Positions 49,015-59,874 of a DNA stretch of 64,000 nucleotides are shown in pieces (the first letter of the stretch is position 1; each line of letters starts with the position of its first letter). The stretch lies in NCBI RefSeq assembly GCF_040183065.1, contig NC_091132.1:157392102-157456101 (forward strand), written 5' to 3'. A program made the position numbers and the translations under genes. The notes beneath the pieces were generated by a model. That model saw only the letters and a program-made list of their open reading frames with translations. It searched no databases and had not been told where the DNA came from. Source of the stretch: Periplaneta americana (Eukaryota > Arthropoda > Insecta > Blattodea > Blattidae).

Positions 49015-49507
49015 GCTGAAAGTTAGAATTTATAAAACAGTTATGCTACCGGTTGTTCTTTATGGTTGTGAAACTTGGACTCTCACTTTGAGAGACGAAC
49101 AGATATTAAGAGTGTTCAAAAATAAGATGCTTAGGAAAATATTTTGGGCTGAGAGGGATGAAGTTACAGCAGAATGGAGAAAGTTACACAACGCAGAACT
49201 TCACGGATTGTATTCTTCACCTGACATAATTAGAAATATTAAATCCAGACGTTTGAGATGGGCAGGGCATGTAGCACGTATGGACGAATCCAGAAATGCA
49301 TATAGAGTGTTAGTTGGGAGGCCGGAGGGAAAAAGACCTTTGGGGAGGGAGAGACGTAGGTGGGAGGATAATATTAAAATGGATTTTATGGAGATGGGAT
49401 ATGATGATAGAGAGTGGATTAATCTTGCTCAGGACAGGGACCGATGGGGGGCTTATGTGAGGGCGGCAATGAACCTTCGGGGTTTCTTAAAAGCCATTTG
49501 TAAGTAT
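49015..49507 (+). pseudogene. LINE family A reverse transcriptase fragment, copy 3
   Basis: The frame reads [20 protein letters not shown], then [20 protein letters not shown] and INLAQDRDRWGAYVRAAMNL to the 3' end. It is open but contains only the C-terminal third of the protein, downstream of the catalytic YADD. Confidence 0.85.
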
Positions 49508-50136
49508 CATAATACTCCGTTCTCTTAAATTGACTGAGCATACTGGGATTTAAATCAATGACTTTCCCAATACACTCCATGAAATATTTCATATAAAACA
49601 ATTTTTATCTCGAAAAAGAAGCAATAACGAATAAAATTGTATTAAACTTTTTATTTGAAGTATTTAAAAAGTAACCCCCCCCGAAATTAATAACATTACT
49701 TACGGTTCACCCTATATGTAAGGTAAGCCAATAGTCATTTCAAACTTTAAAGCATTGTAAATATTTCTGGTGGAAAAAAAAAAGCGAAAGGAGAAACATT
49801 ACTGTATTGTGCAAGCTATGGGTTTTTTTTCATTTTAAACCTATGTTTCCATAGTTACCATTTCGTTTATTAAAATATTAATGATTTTATTAATACTACT
49901 ACACGCAATTTTTAAGGTTCAGGCATGGTTCTACTATTAAACGTTAGAAGACAGCTGGTTCAATGATATTATGAAAGCAATAGGAGTCTTTCTCAAGGTT
50001 TGCAAAAAATTAAAACAATTATATAAGGAAAGGCCATGTTTCATTGGTAATTACTTGGATTTAATCGGTAGCTTTGAGGAATATAATTCTGTTGGCGTTT
50101 GGAGATTTCTAACAAAACATCTTAGTGTGTACCACA
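49508..50136. other. Unassigned sequence
   Basis: Nothing recognised; a C-run occurs near 49674-49682. Confidence 0.4.
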
Positions 50137-51072
50137 TCTATACTAATAATAAATCTGTAGCCAAAATTTTTCTGGTAATTTTCGATTTTCCAAAAATTAT
50201 TGGTGTTAACATGTATAATTAACCATCCTGAAACTGAAAATCGCTCTTTTGAAATTTTTGTTTGTATGTCTGTCTGTCTGTGTGTCTGGATGGTTGTTAC
50301 TTTTTCACGCGATAATGGCTGAACCGATTTATATGAAAATTGGAATATAAATTAAGTTCGTTGTAACTTAGAATTTAGGCTATACGGCATTCAAAATACG
50401 TTATTTAAAAGGGGGGTTATAAGGGGGCCTGAATTAAATAAATCGAAATATCTTCCTTATTATTAATTTTCATGAATAATGTTACATAACAAAAGTTTTT
50501 TTTTAAATAATTTCCGATAATTTTATTCTATACAAAATTTTGATAGGACTGATATTTAATGAGATAAATGAGTTTTAAAATTACAATAACAACGCCATCT
50601 AAGGTGCTGTACTGAAATAAAAACAAATGACTTCGTCTATAAGGGGCCTTGGACAACAATCAAAGCTATTAAACATAGCCTAAGAGAATGTTTTTGTGTT
50701 TGTATGAAGTAATATCGGAAGCTAATTAATTGTTTCATTATTATTTCACCATTGGAAAGTGTAGTTTCTCTAGATGGACATAATTCTACAATGTTATTAC
50801 AGTAACTTCTGAAACATGTAACAAGTAATATAAAGAATACACATTAAATCTAAATGATATGTCAATCTTCATTAAAGTATGGATGCATGTAATAAAAATT
50901 AAGAAACATGTTAAAGGGATTGTCATTGCACCAAATGATTGCTCTGTGGAACAAAATGATCGCATTTTAATTATTTAAATACAATTTAAATTAAGTAACA
51001 TATTAAACGATTTATCCTTCTATCAAACACGAATGTTCCCTGGATCAAACGTCCTATATTAATTATGTAATA
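50137..51072 (+). mobile_element. Helitron copy 3, 3' truncated
   Basis: It starts TCTATACTAATAATAAATCT after an A and follows copy 2 through attaaacgatttatccttct and tcaaacacgaatgttccc. It breaks off after ttaattatgtaat, so the hairpin and CTRR end are missing. The sequence that follows (aataaatccgtgatgcaaca) is unrelated. Confidence 0.82.
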
Positions 51073-51583
51073 AAATAGTAGATAAATAAATCCGTGATGC
51101 AACAACCCATGAGGGGACGAGGCAGGCTGCTGGCCTCAAGTCCATATGCCTCTGAAAATGTGAACGTTCATCCAGCCAGAATGGAGATAACGTGTGGCTA
51201 GCACATTGATTCCCTCAGCCATTATAGCTGGTTTCCATAACTGTATTTTTCTATCTATCCTATCGCCACAAATTCATCACAATGTTGAGTCCCATACACT
51301 GACCAAAATTGCATGACAAAATTCCTTACCCATGCGAATTTGATCAAGAACTCATCCTGTAACATGAGTCCAGACTTGGTGCCATAGAACAGTATTTCTT
51401 AACCTTTTTGATGGTGCTGCCCCTCTTTTCATTACTTTAGTGCAGCTCCCTGGCTAAGGTGCAGAGTAGAATGTAGAACATAGTAATGCAAAATTTGGTA
51501 TCAATTTGAAAAGAAAACAGTTTCACTACTGTATATTTTTATTTAACACTAAATAGAAGTTTCAATGATATTATTACTATTAT

Positions 51584-51622
<39 letters not shown>

Positions 51623-51623
51623 G
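51073..51623. other. Unassigned repeat-like sequence and (TAC)n microsatellite
   Basis: 51100-51250 reads like a SINE or other repeat (caacaacccatgaggggacg) without a clear tRNA-like box. 51390-51430 (agtatttcttaacctttttg) resembles a hAT terminal phrase. (TAC)n spans about 51585-51622. Confidence 0.4.
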
Positions 51624-52498
51624 AAAGTTCAGGATAACAGAGAGGGTTTGTAATTGAACGGGTTACATCAGCTGTTTGTCTATGCGGATGACGTGAATAT
51701 ATTAGGAGAAAATACACAAACGATTAGGGAAAACGCGGAAATTTTACTAGAAGCAAGTAAAGAGATATGTTTGGAAGTAAATCCCGAAAAGACTAAGTAT
51801 ATGATTATGTCTCGTGACGAGAACATTGTACGAAATAGAAATATAAAAATTGGAGATTTATCATTTGAAGAGGTGGAAAAATCCAAATACCTGGGAGCAA
51901 CAGTAACCAGTATAAATGATACTCGGGAGGAAATTAAACTTAAAATAAATATGCGAAATGTCTCTTATTATTCGGTTAAGATTTTTTATCATCCAGTCTG
52001 CTGTCAAAAAATCTGAAAGTTAGAATTTATAAAACAGTTATATTACCGGTTGTTCTTTATGGTTGTGAAACTTGGACTCTCACTTTGAGAGAGGGACATA
52101 GGTTAAGGGTGTTTGAGAATAAGGTGCTTAGGAAAATATTTGGGGCTAAGCGGGATGAAGTTACAGGAGAATGGAGAAAGTTACACAACACAGAACTGCA
52201 CGGCTTGTATTATTCACCTGACATAATTAGGAACATTAAAATACAGACGTTTGAGATGGGCAGGGCATGTAGCACGTATGGGAGAATCCAGAAATGCATA
52301 TAGAGTGTTAGTTGGGAGGCCGCAGGGAAAAAGACTTTTGGGGAGGGCGAGACGTAGGTGAGAATATAATATTAAAATGGATTTGAGGGAGGTGGGATAT
52401 GATGGTAGAGACTGGATTAATAATGCTCAGGATAGGGACCAATGACGGGCTTATGTGAGGGCGGCATTGAATCTCCGGGTTCCTTAAAAGCCAGTCAG
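51624..52498 (+). pseudogene. LINE family A reverse transcriptase fragment, copy 4
   Basis: Begins at the KVQD codons (aaagttcaggataac) directly after a TAC microsatellite. It reads [16 protein letters not shown] and [14 protein letters not shown], then breaks frame near 51985 and 52240. The 3' end is followed by ATTACTACTAC, so TAC-type repeats flank both sides, either insertion into a microsatellite or its duplication. Confidence 0.85.
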
Positions 52499-52639
52499 TA
52501 AGCAACTAAATATTACTACTACTACTTTTTCAGTTAGATCATAATGCCATGACACAGAATGTGAGCTAAACATGTTACTAATTAAAGAAATTAGTTAATT
52601 GTGTGGAAAATGTCTGAAACAAGTTTTACTTATACTTTC

Positions 52640-52915
52640 TATACAGGGCTCCTACAAAAGACCATTCCAGTTTCGAACATATGTAATTTACGGTCTATGA
52701 ATCTGAGGTGCATGAAAATTGTACCAATGGAAAGAGAAACTCGAAAAAGTTTAGTCCCTCCTTGGTGTTACACACACATCAAGCCTACAGTCAAGTCCAA
52801 GTGGGTACGCGGACTTTGCGACCCCAGATTCTGAGGTCATGCCGGTTCGCCTTATCAGAAACATGAAAAGTGGCTTCATCAGAAAACACCATGGAACGAA
52901 TAAATTAATCATCGT
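52640..52915 (-). pseudogene. Mariner/Tc1-like transposase remnant
   Basis: The minus strand around 52895-52795 reads MVFSDEATFHVSDKANRHDL and then RIWGRK, the conserved block around the second catalytic Asp of a widespread insect mariner-related transposase (SDEATFHxSGKxNRHNxRIWG). Stops follow, and the end near 52643 (acagggctcctacaaaagac) may be a terminal repeat. It lies in the intron upstream of the repeat exon. Confidence 0.7.
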
Positions 52916-53067
52916 TTTCAATTAACGTCTGCATACTTATACTTTGTCCTCTGGTTTTAGAGCTTGCAACAACTGTAGACGGTATGGATGAAACCACAAC
53001 CGCTTGTGAAGAATCTTGCCAGTCTTTGACTATACTTTGTCTTTCTCCTCTCCTCTTCTTCGAATAG

Positions 53068-56000
53068 TAAATGTGACAGCGAGACCTCCCAGGCTGAGTC
53101 GTTCCTACAAGAAACCTTAAACGTACCGGCATCCCATCGGCCGAAAGGCCTTACTCCGCCAGGAAACAATGAGAGCTGCCCGCCCTTGTCGTTTCTACAA
53201 GAAACCTTAAACGTACCGGCATCCCATCGGCCGAAAGGCCTTACACCGCCAGGAAACAATGAGAGCTGCCCGCCTGTGTCGTTTCTACAAGAAACCTTAA
53301 ACGTACCGGCATCCCATCGGCCGAAAGGCCTTACTCCGCCAGCAAACAATGAGAGCTGCCCGCCTGTGTCGTTTCTACAAGAAACCTTAAACGTACCGGC
53401 ATTCCATCGGCCGAAAGGCCTTACTCCGCCAGGAAACAATGAGAGCTGCCCGCCTGTGTCGTTACTACAAGAAACCTTAAACGTACCGGCATCCCATCGG
53501 CCGAAAGGCCTTACTCCGCCAGGAAACAATGAGAGTTGCCCGCCTATATCGTTCCTTACAAGAAACCTTAAACGTACCGGCATCCCATCGGCCGAAAGGC
53601 CTTACTCCGCCAGGAAACAATGAGAGCTGCCCGCCTGTGTCGTTCCTACAAGAAACCTTAAACGCACCGGCATCCCATCGGCCGAAAGGCTTTACTCCGC
53701 CAGGAAACAATGAGAGCTGCCCGCCTGTGTCGTTCCTACAAGAAAACTTAAACGCACCGGCATCCCATCGGCCGAAAGGCCTTACTCCGCCAGGAAACAA
53801 TGAGAGCTGCCCGCCTGTGTCGTTCCTACAAGAAACCTTAAACGCACCGGAATCCCATCGGCCGAAAGGCCTTACTCCGCCAGGAAACAATGAGAGTTGC
53901 CCGCCTGTGTCTTTCCTACAAGAAACCTTAAACGTACCGGCATCCCATTGGCCGAAAGGCCTTACTCCGCCAGGAAACAATGAGAGCTGCCCGCCTGTGT
54001 CGTTCCTACAAGAAACCTTAAACGCACCGGAACTCCATCGGCCGAAAGGCCTTACTCCGCCAGGAAACAATGAGAGCCGCCCGCCTGTGTCGTTCCTACA
54101 AAAAACCTTAAACGTACCGGCATCCCATCGGCCGAAAGGCCATACTCCGCCAGCAAACAATGAGAGCTGCCCGCCTGTGTCGTTCCTACAAGAAACCTTA
54201 AACGCACCGGAACTCCATCGGCCGAAAGGCCTTACTCCGCCAGGAAACAATGAGAGCCGCCCGCCTGTGTCGTTCCTACAAAAAACCTTAAACGTACCGG
54301 CATCCCATCGGCCGAAAGGCCATACTCCGCCAGCAAACAATGAGAGCTGCCTACCTGTGTCGTTCCTACAAGAAACCTTAAACGCACCGGCATCCCATCG
54401 GCCGAAAGGCCTTACTCCGCCAGGAAACAATGAGAGCTGCCCGCCTGTGTCGTTCCTACAAGAAACCTTAAACGTACCGGCATCCCATCGGCCGAAAGGC
54501 TTTACTCCGCCAGGAAACACTGAGAGCTGCCCGCCTGTGTCGTTCCTACAAGAAACCTTAAACGCAACGGAATCCCATCGGCCGAAAGGCCTTACTCCGC
54601 CAGGAAACAATGAGAGTTGCCCGCCTGTGTCGTTCCTACAAGAAACCTTAAACGTACCGGCATCCCATCGGCCGAAAGGCCTTACTCCGCCAGGAAACAA
54701 TGAGAGCTGCCCGCCTGTGTCGTTCCTACAAGAAACCTTAAACGCACAAGGCACTCCATCGGCCGAAAGGCCTTACTCCGCCAGGAAACAATGAGAGCCG
54801 CCCGCCTGTGTCGTTCCTACAAGAAACCTTAAACGTACCGGCATCCCAATGGCCGAAAGGCCTTACTCCGCCAGCAAACAATGAGAGCTGCCCGCCTGTG
54901 TCGTTCCTATAAGAAACCTTAAACGCACCGGCATCCCATCGGCCGAAAGGCCTTACTCCGCCAGGAAACAATGAGAGCTGCCCGCCTGTGTCGTTCCTAC
55001 AAGAAACCTTAAACGTACCGGCATCCCATCGGCCGAAAGGCTTTACTCCGCCAGGAAACACTGAGAGCTGCCCGCCTGTGTCGTTCCTACAAGAAACCTT
55101 AAACGCACCGGAATCCCATCGGCCGAAAGGCATTACTCCGCCAGGAAACAGTGAGAGTTGCCCGCCTGTGTCGTTCCTACAAGAAACCTTAAACGTACCG
55201 GCATCCCATCGGCCGAAAGGCCTCACTCCGCCAGGAAACAATGAGAGCTGCCCGCCTGTGTCGTTCCTACAAGAAACCTTAAACGCACCGGCATCCCATC
55301 GGCCGAAAGACCTTACTCCGCCAGGAAACAATGAGAGCTGCCCGCCTGTGTCGTTCCTACAAGAAACCTTAAACGCACCGGAATCCCATCGGCCGAAAGG
55401 CCTTACTCCGCCGGGAAACAATGAGAGCCGCCCGCCTGTTTCGTTCCTACAAGAAACCTTAAACGTATCGGCATCCCATCGGCCGAAAGGCCTTACTCCG
55501 CCAGGAAACAATGAGAGCTGCCCGCCTGTGTCGTTCCTACAAGAAACCTTAAACGCACCGGCACTCTATCGGCCGAAAGGCCTTATTCCGCCAGGAAAGA
55601 ATGAGAGCTGCCTACCTGTGTCGTTCCTACAAGAAACCTTAAACGTACCGGCATCCCATCGGCCGAAAGGCCTTACTCCGCCAGCAAACAATGAGAGCTG
55701 CCCGCCTGTGTCGTTTCTACAAGAAACCTTAAACGTACCGGCATCCCATCGGCCGAAAGGCCTTACTCCGCCAGCAAACAATGAGAGCTGCCCGCCTGTT
55801 TCGTTACTACAAGAAACCTTAAACGTACCGGCATCCCATCTGCCGAAAGGCCTTACTCCGCCAGGAAACAATGACAGTTGCCCGCCTATGTCGTTCCTAC
55901 AAGAAACCTTAAACGTACCGGCATCCCATCGGCCGAAAGGCCTTACTCCGCCAGGAAACAATGAGAGCTGCCCGCCTGTGTCGTTCCTACAAGAAACCTT

Positions 56001-57369
56001 AAACGCACCGGCATCCCATCGGCCGAAAGGCTTTACTCCGCCAGGAAACAATGAGAGCTGCCCGCCTGTGTCGTTCCTACAAGAAACCTTAAACGCACCG
56101 GCATCCCAGCGGCCGAAAGGCCTTACTCCGCCAGGAAACACTGAGAGCTGCCCGCCTGTGTCGTTCCTACAAGAAACCTTAAACGCACTGGAATCCCATC
56201 GGCCGAAAGGCCTTACTCCGCCAGGAAACAATGAGAGTTGCCCGCCTGTGTCGTTCCTACAAGAAACCTTAAACGTACCGGCATCCCATCGGCCGAAAGG
56301 CCTTACTCCGCCAGGAAACAATGAGAGCTGCCCGCCTGTGTCGTTCCTACAAGAAACCTTATACGCACCGGCACTCCATCGGCCGAAAGGCCTTACTCCA
56401 CCAGGAAACAATGAGAGCCGCCTGTCTGTGGTTTGCCTACAAGAAACCTTAAACGTACCGGCATCCCATCGGCCGAAAGGCCTTACTCCGCCAGGAAACA
56501 ATGAGAGCTGCCCGCCTGTGTCGTTCCTACAAGAAACCTTAAACGCACCGGCATCCCATCGGCCGAAAGGCCTTACTCCGCCAGGAAACAATGAGAGCTG
56601 CCCGCCTGTGTCGTTCCTACAAGAAACCTTAAACGCACCGGCATCCCATCGGCCGAAAGGCCTTACTCCGCCAGGAAACAGTGAGAGCTGCCCGCCTGTG
56701 TCGTTCCTACAAGAAACCTTAAACGCACCGGAATCCCATCGGCCGAAAGGCCTTACTCCGCCAGGAAACAATGAGAGATGCCCGCCTGTGTCGTTCCTAC
56801 AAGAAACCTTAAACGTACCGGCATCCCATCGGCCGAAAGGCCTTACTCCGCCAGGAAACAATGAGAGCTGCCCGCCTGTGTCGTTCCTACAAGAAACCTT
56901 AAACGCACCGGCATCCCATTGGCCGAAAGGCTTTACTCCGCCAGGAAACAATGAGAGCTGCCCGCCTGTGTCGTTCCTACAAGAAACCTTAAACGTACCG
57001 GCATCCCATCGGCCGAAAGGCCTTATTCCGCCAGGAAAGAATGAGAGCTGCCTACCTGTGTCGTTCCTACAAGAAACCTTAAATGTACCGGCATCCCATC
57101 GGCCGAAAGGCCTTACTCCGCCAGCAAACAATGAGAGCTGCCCGCCTGTGTCGTTCCTACAAGAAACCTTAAACGTACCGGCATCCCGTCGGCCGAAAGG
57201 CCTTACTCCGCCAGCAAACAATGAGAGCTGCCCGCCTCAGTCGTTGGTACAAGAATCGTTAGGGACAACAGCTTCCGATACGCCGACAGGCTCTATCCCA
57301 ACACCGGCAGCCTCAGCGCCGACATCTGTGTCCCGACACCATCAACGGGGCCAGGCTCAACTCAAGAAG
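53068..57369 (+). CDS. Partial gene: giant exon of 30-residue Pro-rich repeats
   Basis: A strong polypyrimidine tract and AG (53066-53067) precede a frame reading KCDSETSQAE straight into the repeats. A donor (aag|gttagc, 57370) follows QLKK in phase 0, matching the next exon. The unit is FLQETLNVPASHRPKGLTPP + GNNESCPPVS, 46 copies, then one diverged unit (QSLVQESLGTTASDTPTGSI...). Recurrent changes are V/A, S/L and G/A. TPP in nearly every unit is a candidate proline-directed phosphorylation site. As assembled, a +1 insertion near 53553, another near 54748, and TAA at 54909-54911 break the frame. These could be assembly errors in a repeat or true mutations. Start, earlier exons and function are unknown. 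Joining to a coiled coil suggests a scaffold-type protein; a TACC-like identity is conceivable but weak. Confidence 0.6.
53095..57240 (+). repeat. 90-bp tandem array (46 units plus one diverged)
   Basis: The period is exactly 90 apart from two single-base insertions. Units are mostly above 95% alike by eye. Almost all carry the palindromic word GGCCGAAAGGCC (first at 53139, last at 57191). Variation is organised: 54001-54180 is repeated almost exactly at 54181-54360, and a block with cttattccgccaggaaagaa occurs at 55584 and again 1440 bp (16 units) later. Both strands are open because the unit has no stop in at least one frame of each strand and its length is a multiple of three. Confidence 0.97.
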
Positions 57370-57489
57370 GTTAGCATTATGACCCAGGAGGTTAACATTT
57401 GCACTGTTTTATTTCATTGCTAGGCCATACATGTAATTTTTAGATGATGTAAGTGATTCGGAAATATCAGTCTACTAGCCTACATGATA

Positions 57490-58195
57490 ATTTCAGGGTA
57501 TATTTGAGAATGTTATATATTATGTTGAGCTGCTGCCAAGAAGTCAAAAGAAGAATAGCAATGGCAAAGTAACCTTCAAATAGAAAAAGGACCATCTTCT
57601 GTGGCCCTCTGGAGGAAGAACTAAGGATGAGACTAGTGAAATGCTTTGCGTGGAGAGTAGCATTGTATGGGGCAAAAAAATTGGACATTACAACTAAATG
57701 GCTTTTAGATAATCCTTTTTATCATATTACTATATATTTTACCAGTTTTGTGAAAAAGTGTCATATTTTTTTTATTTTCGTAAAGAGGTCATTTAATATT
57801 GCAGAATCACTGTAAATCACTAATTTTCTTACATACTTAAAAAATCACTATGAAATAGACAATGGGACTCAAACGAGTTAACTCGGGTTAATAAATTTTG
57901 ACACATGTTAGCAACCCGAGTTAACTCGGGATAATAAGGGAAGTGATTAATGAATTTTTTGATAGCCATATGAACTTGGAATTTTAATCTGCTTGTTTTT
58001 ATTGACCATTTTTTATAAATACGCTATTGCAATTCTGACAAATACGGTTTATTAATAGATTGATTGATTAATTGATTGATTGATGTGGAGAGAAGCGACT
58101 AGAAGCATTTGAAATGTGAATATGTAGAAGGATGGAGCGTGTGAAATGGACAGACAGAATAAGAAATGACGCTGTGTTGGAAAGAGTGGGTGTAG
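57490..58195 (+). mobile_element. RTE-like LINE fragment split by an insertion
   Basis: 57535-57696 reads AMAKVTFNRKRTIFCGPLEE and then ELRMRLVKCFAWRVALYGAK. The LINE resumes at about 58084 with EKRLEAFEM, then RMERVKWTDRIRNDAVLERV. Between them, about 57697-58083 is an insertion of unknown type ending in ATTG repeats and containing the palindrome pair listed below. All lie in the intron between the repeat exon and the coiled-coil exon. Confidence 0.75.
57866..57935. repeat. Duplicated palindrome CCCGAGTTAACTCGGG
   Basis: GAGTTAACTCGGG occurs at about 57876 and the full 16-bp perfect palindrome CCCGAGTTAACTCGGG at about 57916, each followed by a taata sequence. No known site was recognised. 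Confidence 0.8.
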
Positions 58196-58219
58196 AAGCC
58201 AATGACAACTCAGCTTACA

Positions 58220-58784
58220 GGTGTTCAGCCAATGACATGTCAGCTTTGTACCGTTATAAAACCGCAAGTATCGATTATTCTCGGATATGCAATCGAAAGA
58301 GAAGTAGCTAAAAGTCACGGAGGCTCGAAATCCAATACTGTCGCAGAAGGTTATGTTCTGTTACTATAATAATTAGCGTTAATTGTAAATAATATTCAAA
58401 TAAATTCAATTTGTTATCTCGTTTTTCAATGTCGAATTCAATAATGAAGATTGTATCAAGTTTAACGGGATTACATCAAGGTCAATGACATTATTGTTCC
58501 TCGGAAAAAATCAATACTTTCGCGTCTGCGCACATCTCACAATTCACGACCTAGAACAAGGTCACTTCCGAGCTTGTCAGATACAAATAAAATGTATACA
58601 TCTGAATACCGGTAATTTCAAGTTAGAAATATGGTCGAGCATAAAAAGTCGTATGAAACTCGCCTATAATGGTAATTAAGAAGCTCGTATGAAAATTATG
58701 AAACTCGCTTGCGCTCGTTTCATAAATATCCATACTCGATTCTTAATTACTACCATTATAGGCTCGTTGCATAATGTACTATTA
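58220..58784 (+). repeat. Dispersed repeat carrying a tyrosine-recombinase-like C-terminus, copy 2
   Basis: Homologous to 26799-27347 in the same orientation, with the same end tgcataatgtactatta. It differs by a 12-bp expansion near 58400 and changes around 58440-58600. It follows a LINE fragment within the intron. Confidence 0.75.
58271..58369 (+). pseudogene. Tyrosine-recombinase C-terminal fragment, copy 2
   Basis: Open for 32 codons: SIILGYAIEREVAKSHGGSK, then SNTVAEGYVLLL and stop. Compared with copy 1 it has four amino-acid changes (E/A, L/V, R/S and W/S) while AEGY and the frame are kept. It ends at the same stop, which suggests that the stop is ancestral to both. Confidence 0.55.
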
Positions 58785-59429
58785 TAGACATCCTACATTA
58801 CGCTTTTAAGTATACATTTCGAAATAGTGAACCAGATTTTAAGAAAGAAAAATTATCGTGCTGTCAGGAGTTTGAAATTCTTATAAAAAATTGAACAGAT
58901 GCTCCCGGAGGCTATTTAAGGATTTCGTCAATTTTTGTCATCACTGTATGATATATTTTAACAATAATTTGATGATATATATAAGCCTATAGTCATAAAA
59001 GACGTGTAATTTTTTTCAAACTTCCTTAAAGTTAGTTTTTGCAGGAGTGGTGTTTGATTTCAGATTAACAACATTTGAGAGATTCCCCCATACTTGTTCT
59101 GTGTATTTGTAGAAGTAATCTTAAAACGTTGTGATTCATGGATGTTTACCAAACTGTCTTGAAATTGCTCTTCTTCTGTCAGTGAAAAGTGTAAGAGTGG
59201 AGGTGAGTAGCAATAATGTTAGCGAGTTAGCGTCTGTCCTGGTGTAGACCTGGATTAAGTTGCCTACAACCAAAAAGTTTGGTAATCACGGTGTCTGAAT
59301 AAGCACTTAAACCTTTATTCTTCTTCTTCATCTTCATGGTAGGCCATCGGCCCGTTCCGCTCTCGGAATTCGTCTTCCCATCGTCTTCTAGGACGTCCCA
59401 CATTTCTACGACCTTGTGGCTGGTATAAT

Positions 59430-59790
59430 AATACGATGAAAGAGTATTCTGCGTCATCATACGATGAAAGAGTAATGGAACGGAGAAAAATTCTCTCCGG
59501 CGCCGGGATTTGAACCCGGGTTTTCAGCTCTACGTGCTGACGCTTTATCCACTAAGCCACACCGGATTCCACCCTGGCGTCGGAAGAATCGTCTCAGTTT
59601 TAAGTTCCAACTCTTGGGTTCCCTCTAGTGGCCGCCCTCTGCACTACGTCATAGATGTCTATGAACGTAGGACTGAAGTCCACACATGAGCTGAGGTGCA
59701 CTCGTAATGAGTGACTAGTTGGCCGGGATCCGACGGAATAAGCGCCGTCATAAATCACGAAGTGATTTACGCATATCATATAGATATATT
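59430..59790 (-). mobile_element. SINE, Tyr-tRNA-like family, best copy
   Basis: On the minus strand the element runs from gatatgcgtaaatcacttcg to ctccgttccattactctttc. The tRNA-like domain at 59565-59497 folds with acceptor CCGGTGT/GCGCCGG, D stem GCTT/AAGC, anticodon stem TCAGC/GCTGA, loop ACGTAGA (anticodon GTA) and T arm CCGGG/CCCGG. C replaces U33. The domain lies about 235 bp from one end rather than at the extreme 5' end. An extra cgatgaaagagtattctgcg duplication lies at the tail. Confidence 0.87.
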
Positions 59791-59872
59791 ATATTATAAT
59801 ATATAATATATAATATAATATAATATAATATAATATAATATAATATAATATAATATAATATATATGGTATAA
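59788..59872. repeat. (TATAA)n microsatellite
   Basis: TATAA/TAATA units fill the junction between the SINE and a LINE 3' end. Confidence 0.95.
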
Positions 59873-59874
59873 TA

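Noticed and set aside
53477-57221. Long minus-strand frames of the 90-bp array as a second gene
   Set aside because: A stop-free unit of 90 bp is open on both strands by construction. The acceptor, donor, phase match and diverged terminal unit all lie on the plus strand.
53095-57240. CRISPR array
   Set aside because: Units are contiguous near-identical 90-mers with no unique spacers, in an animal genome.
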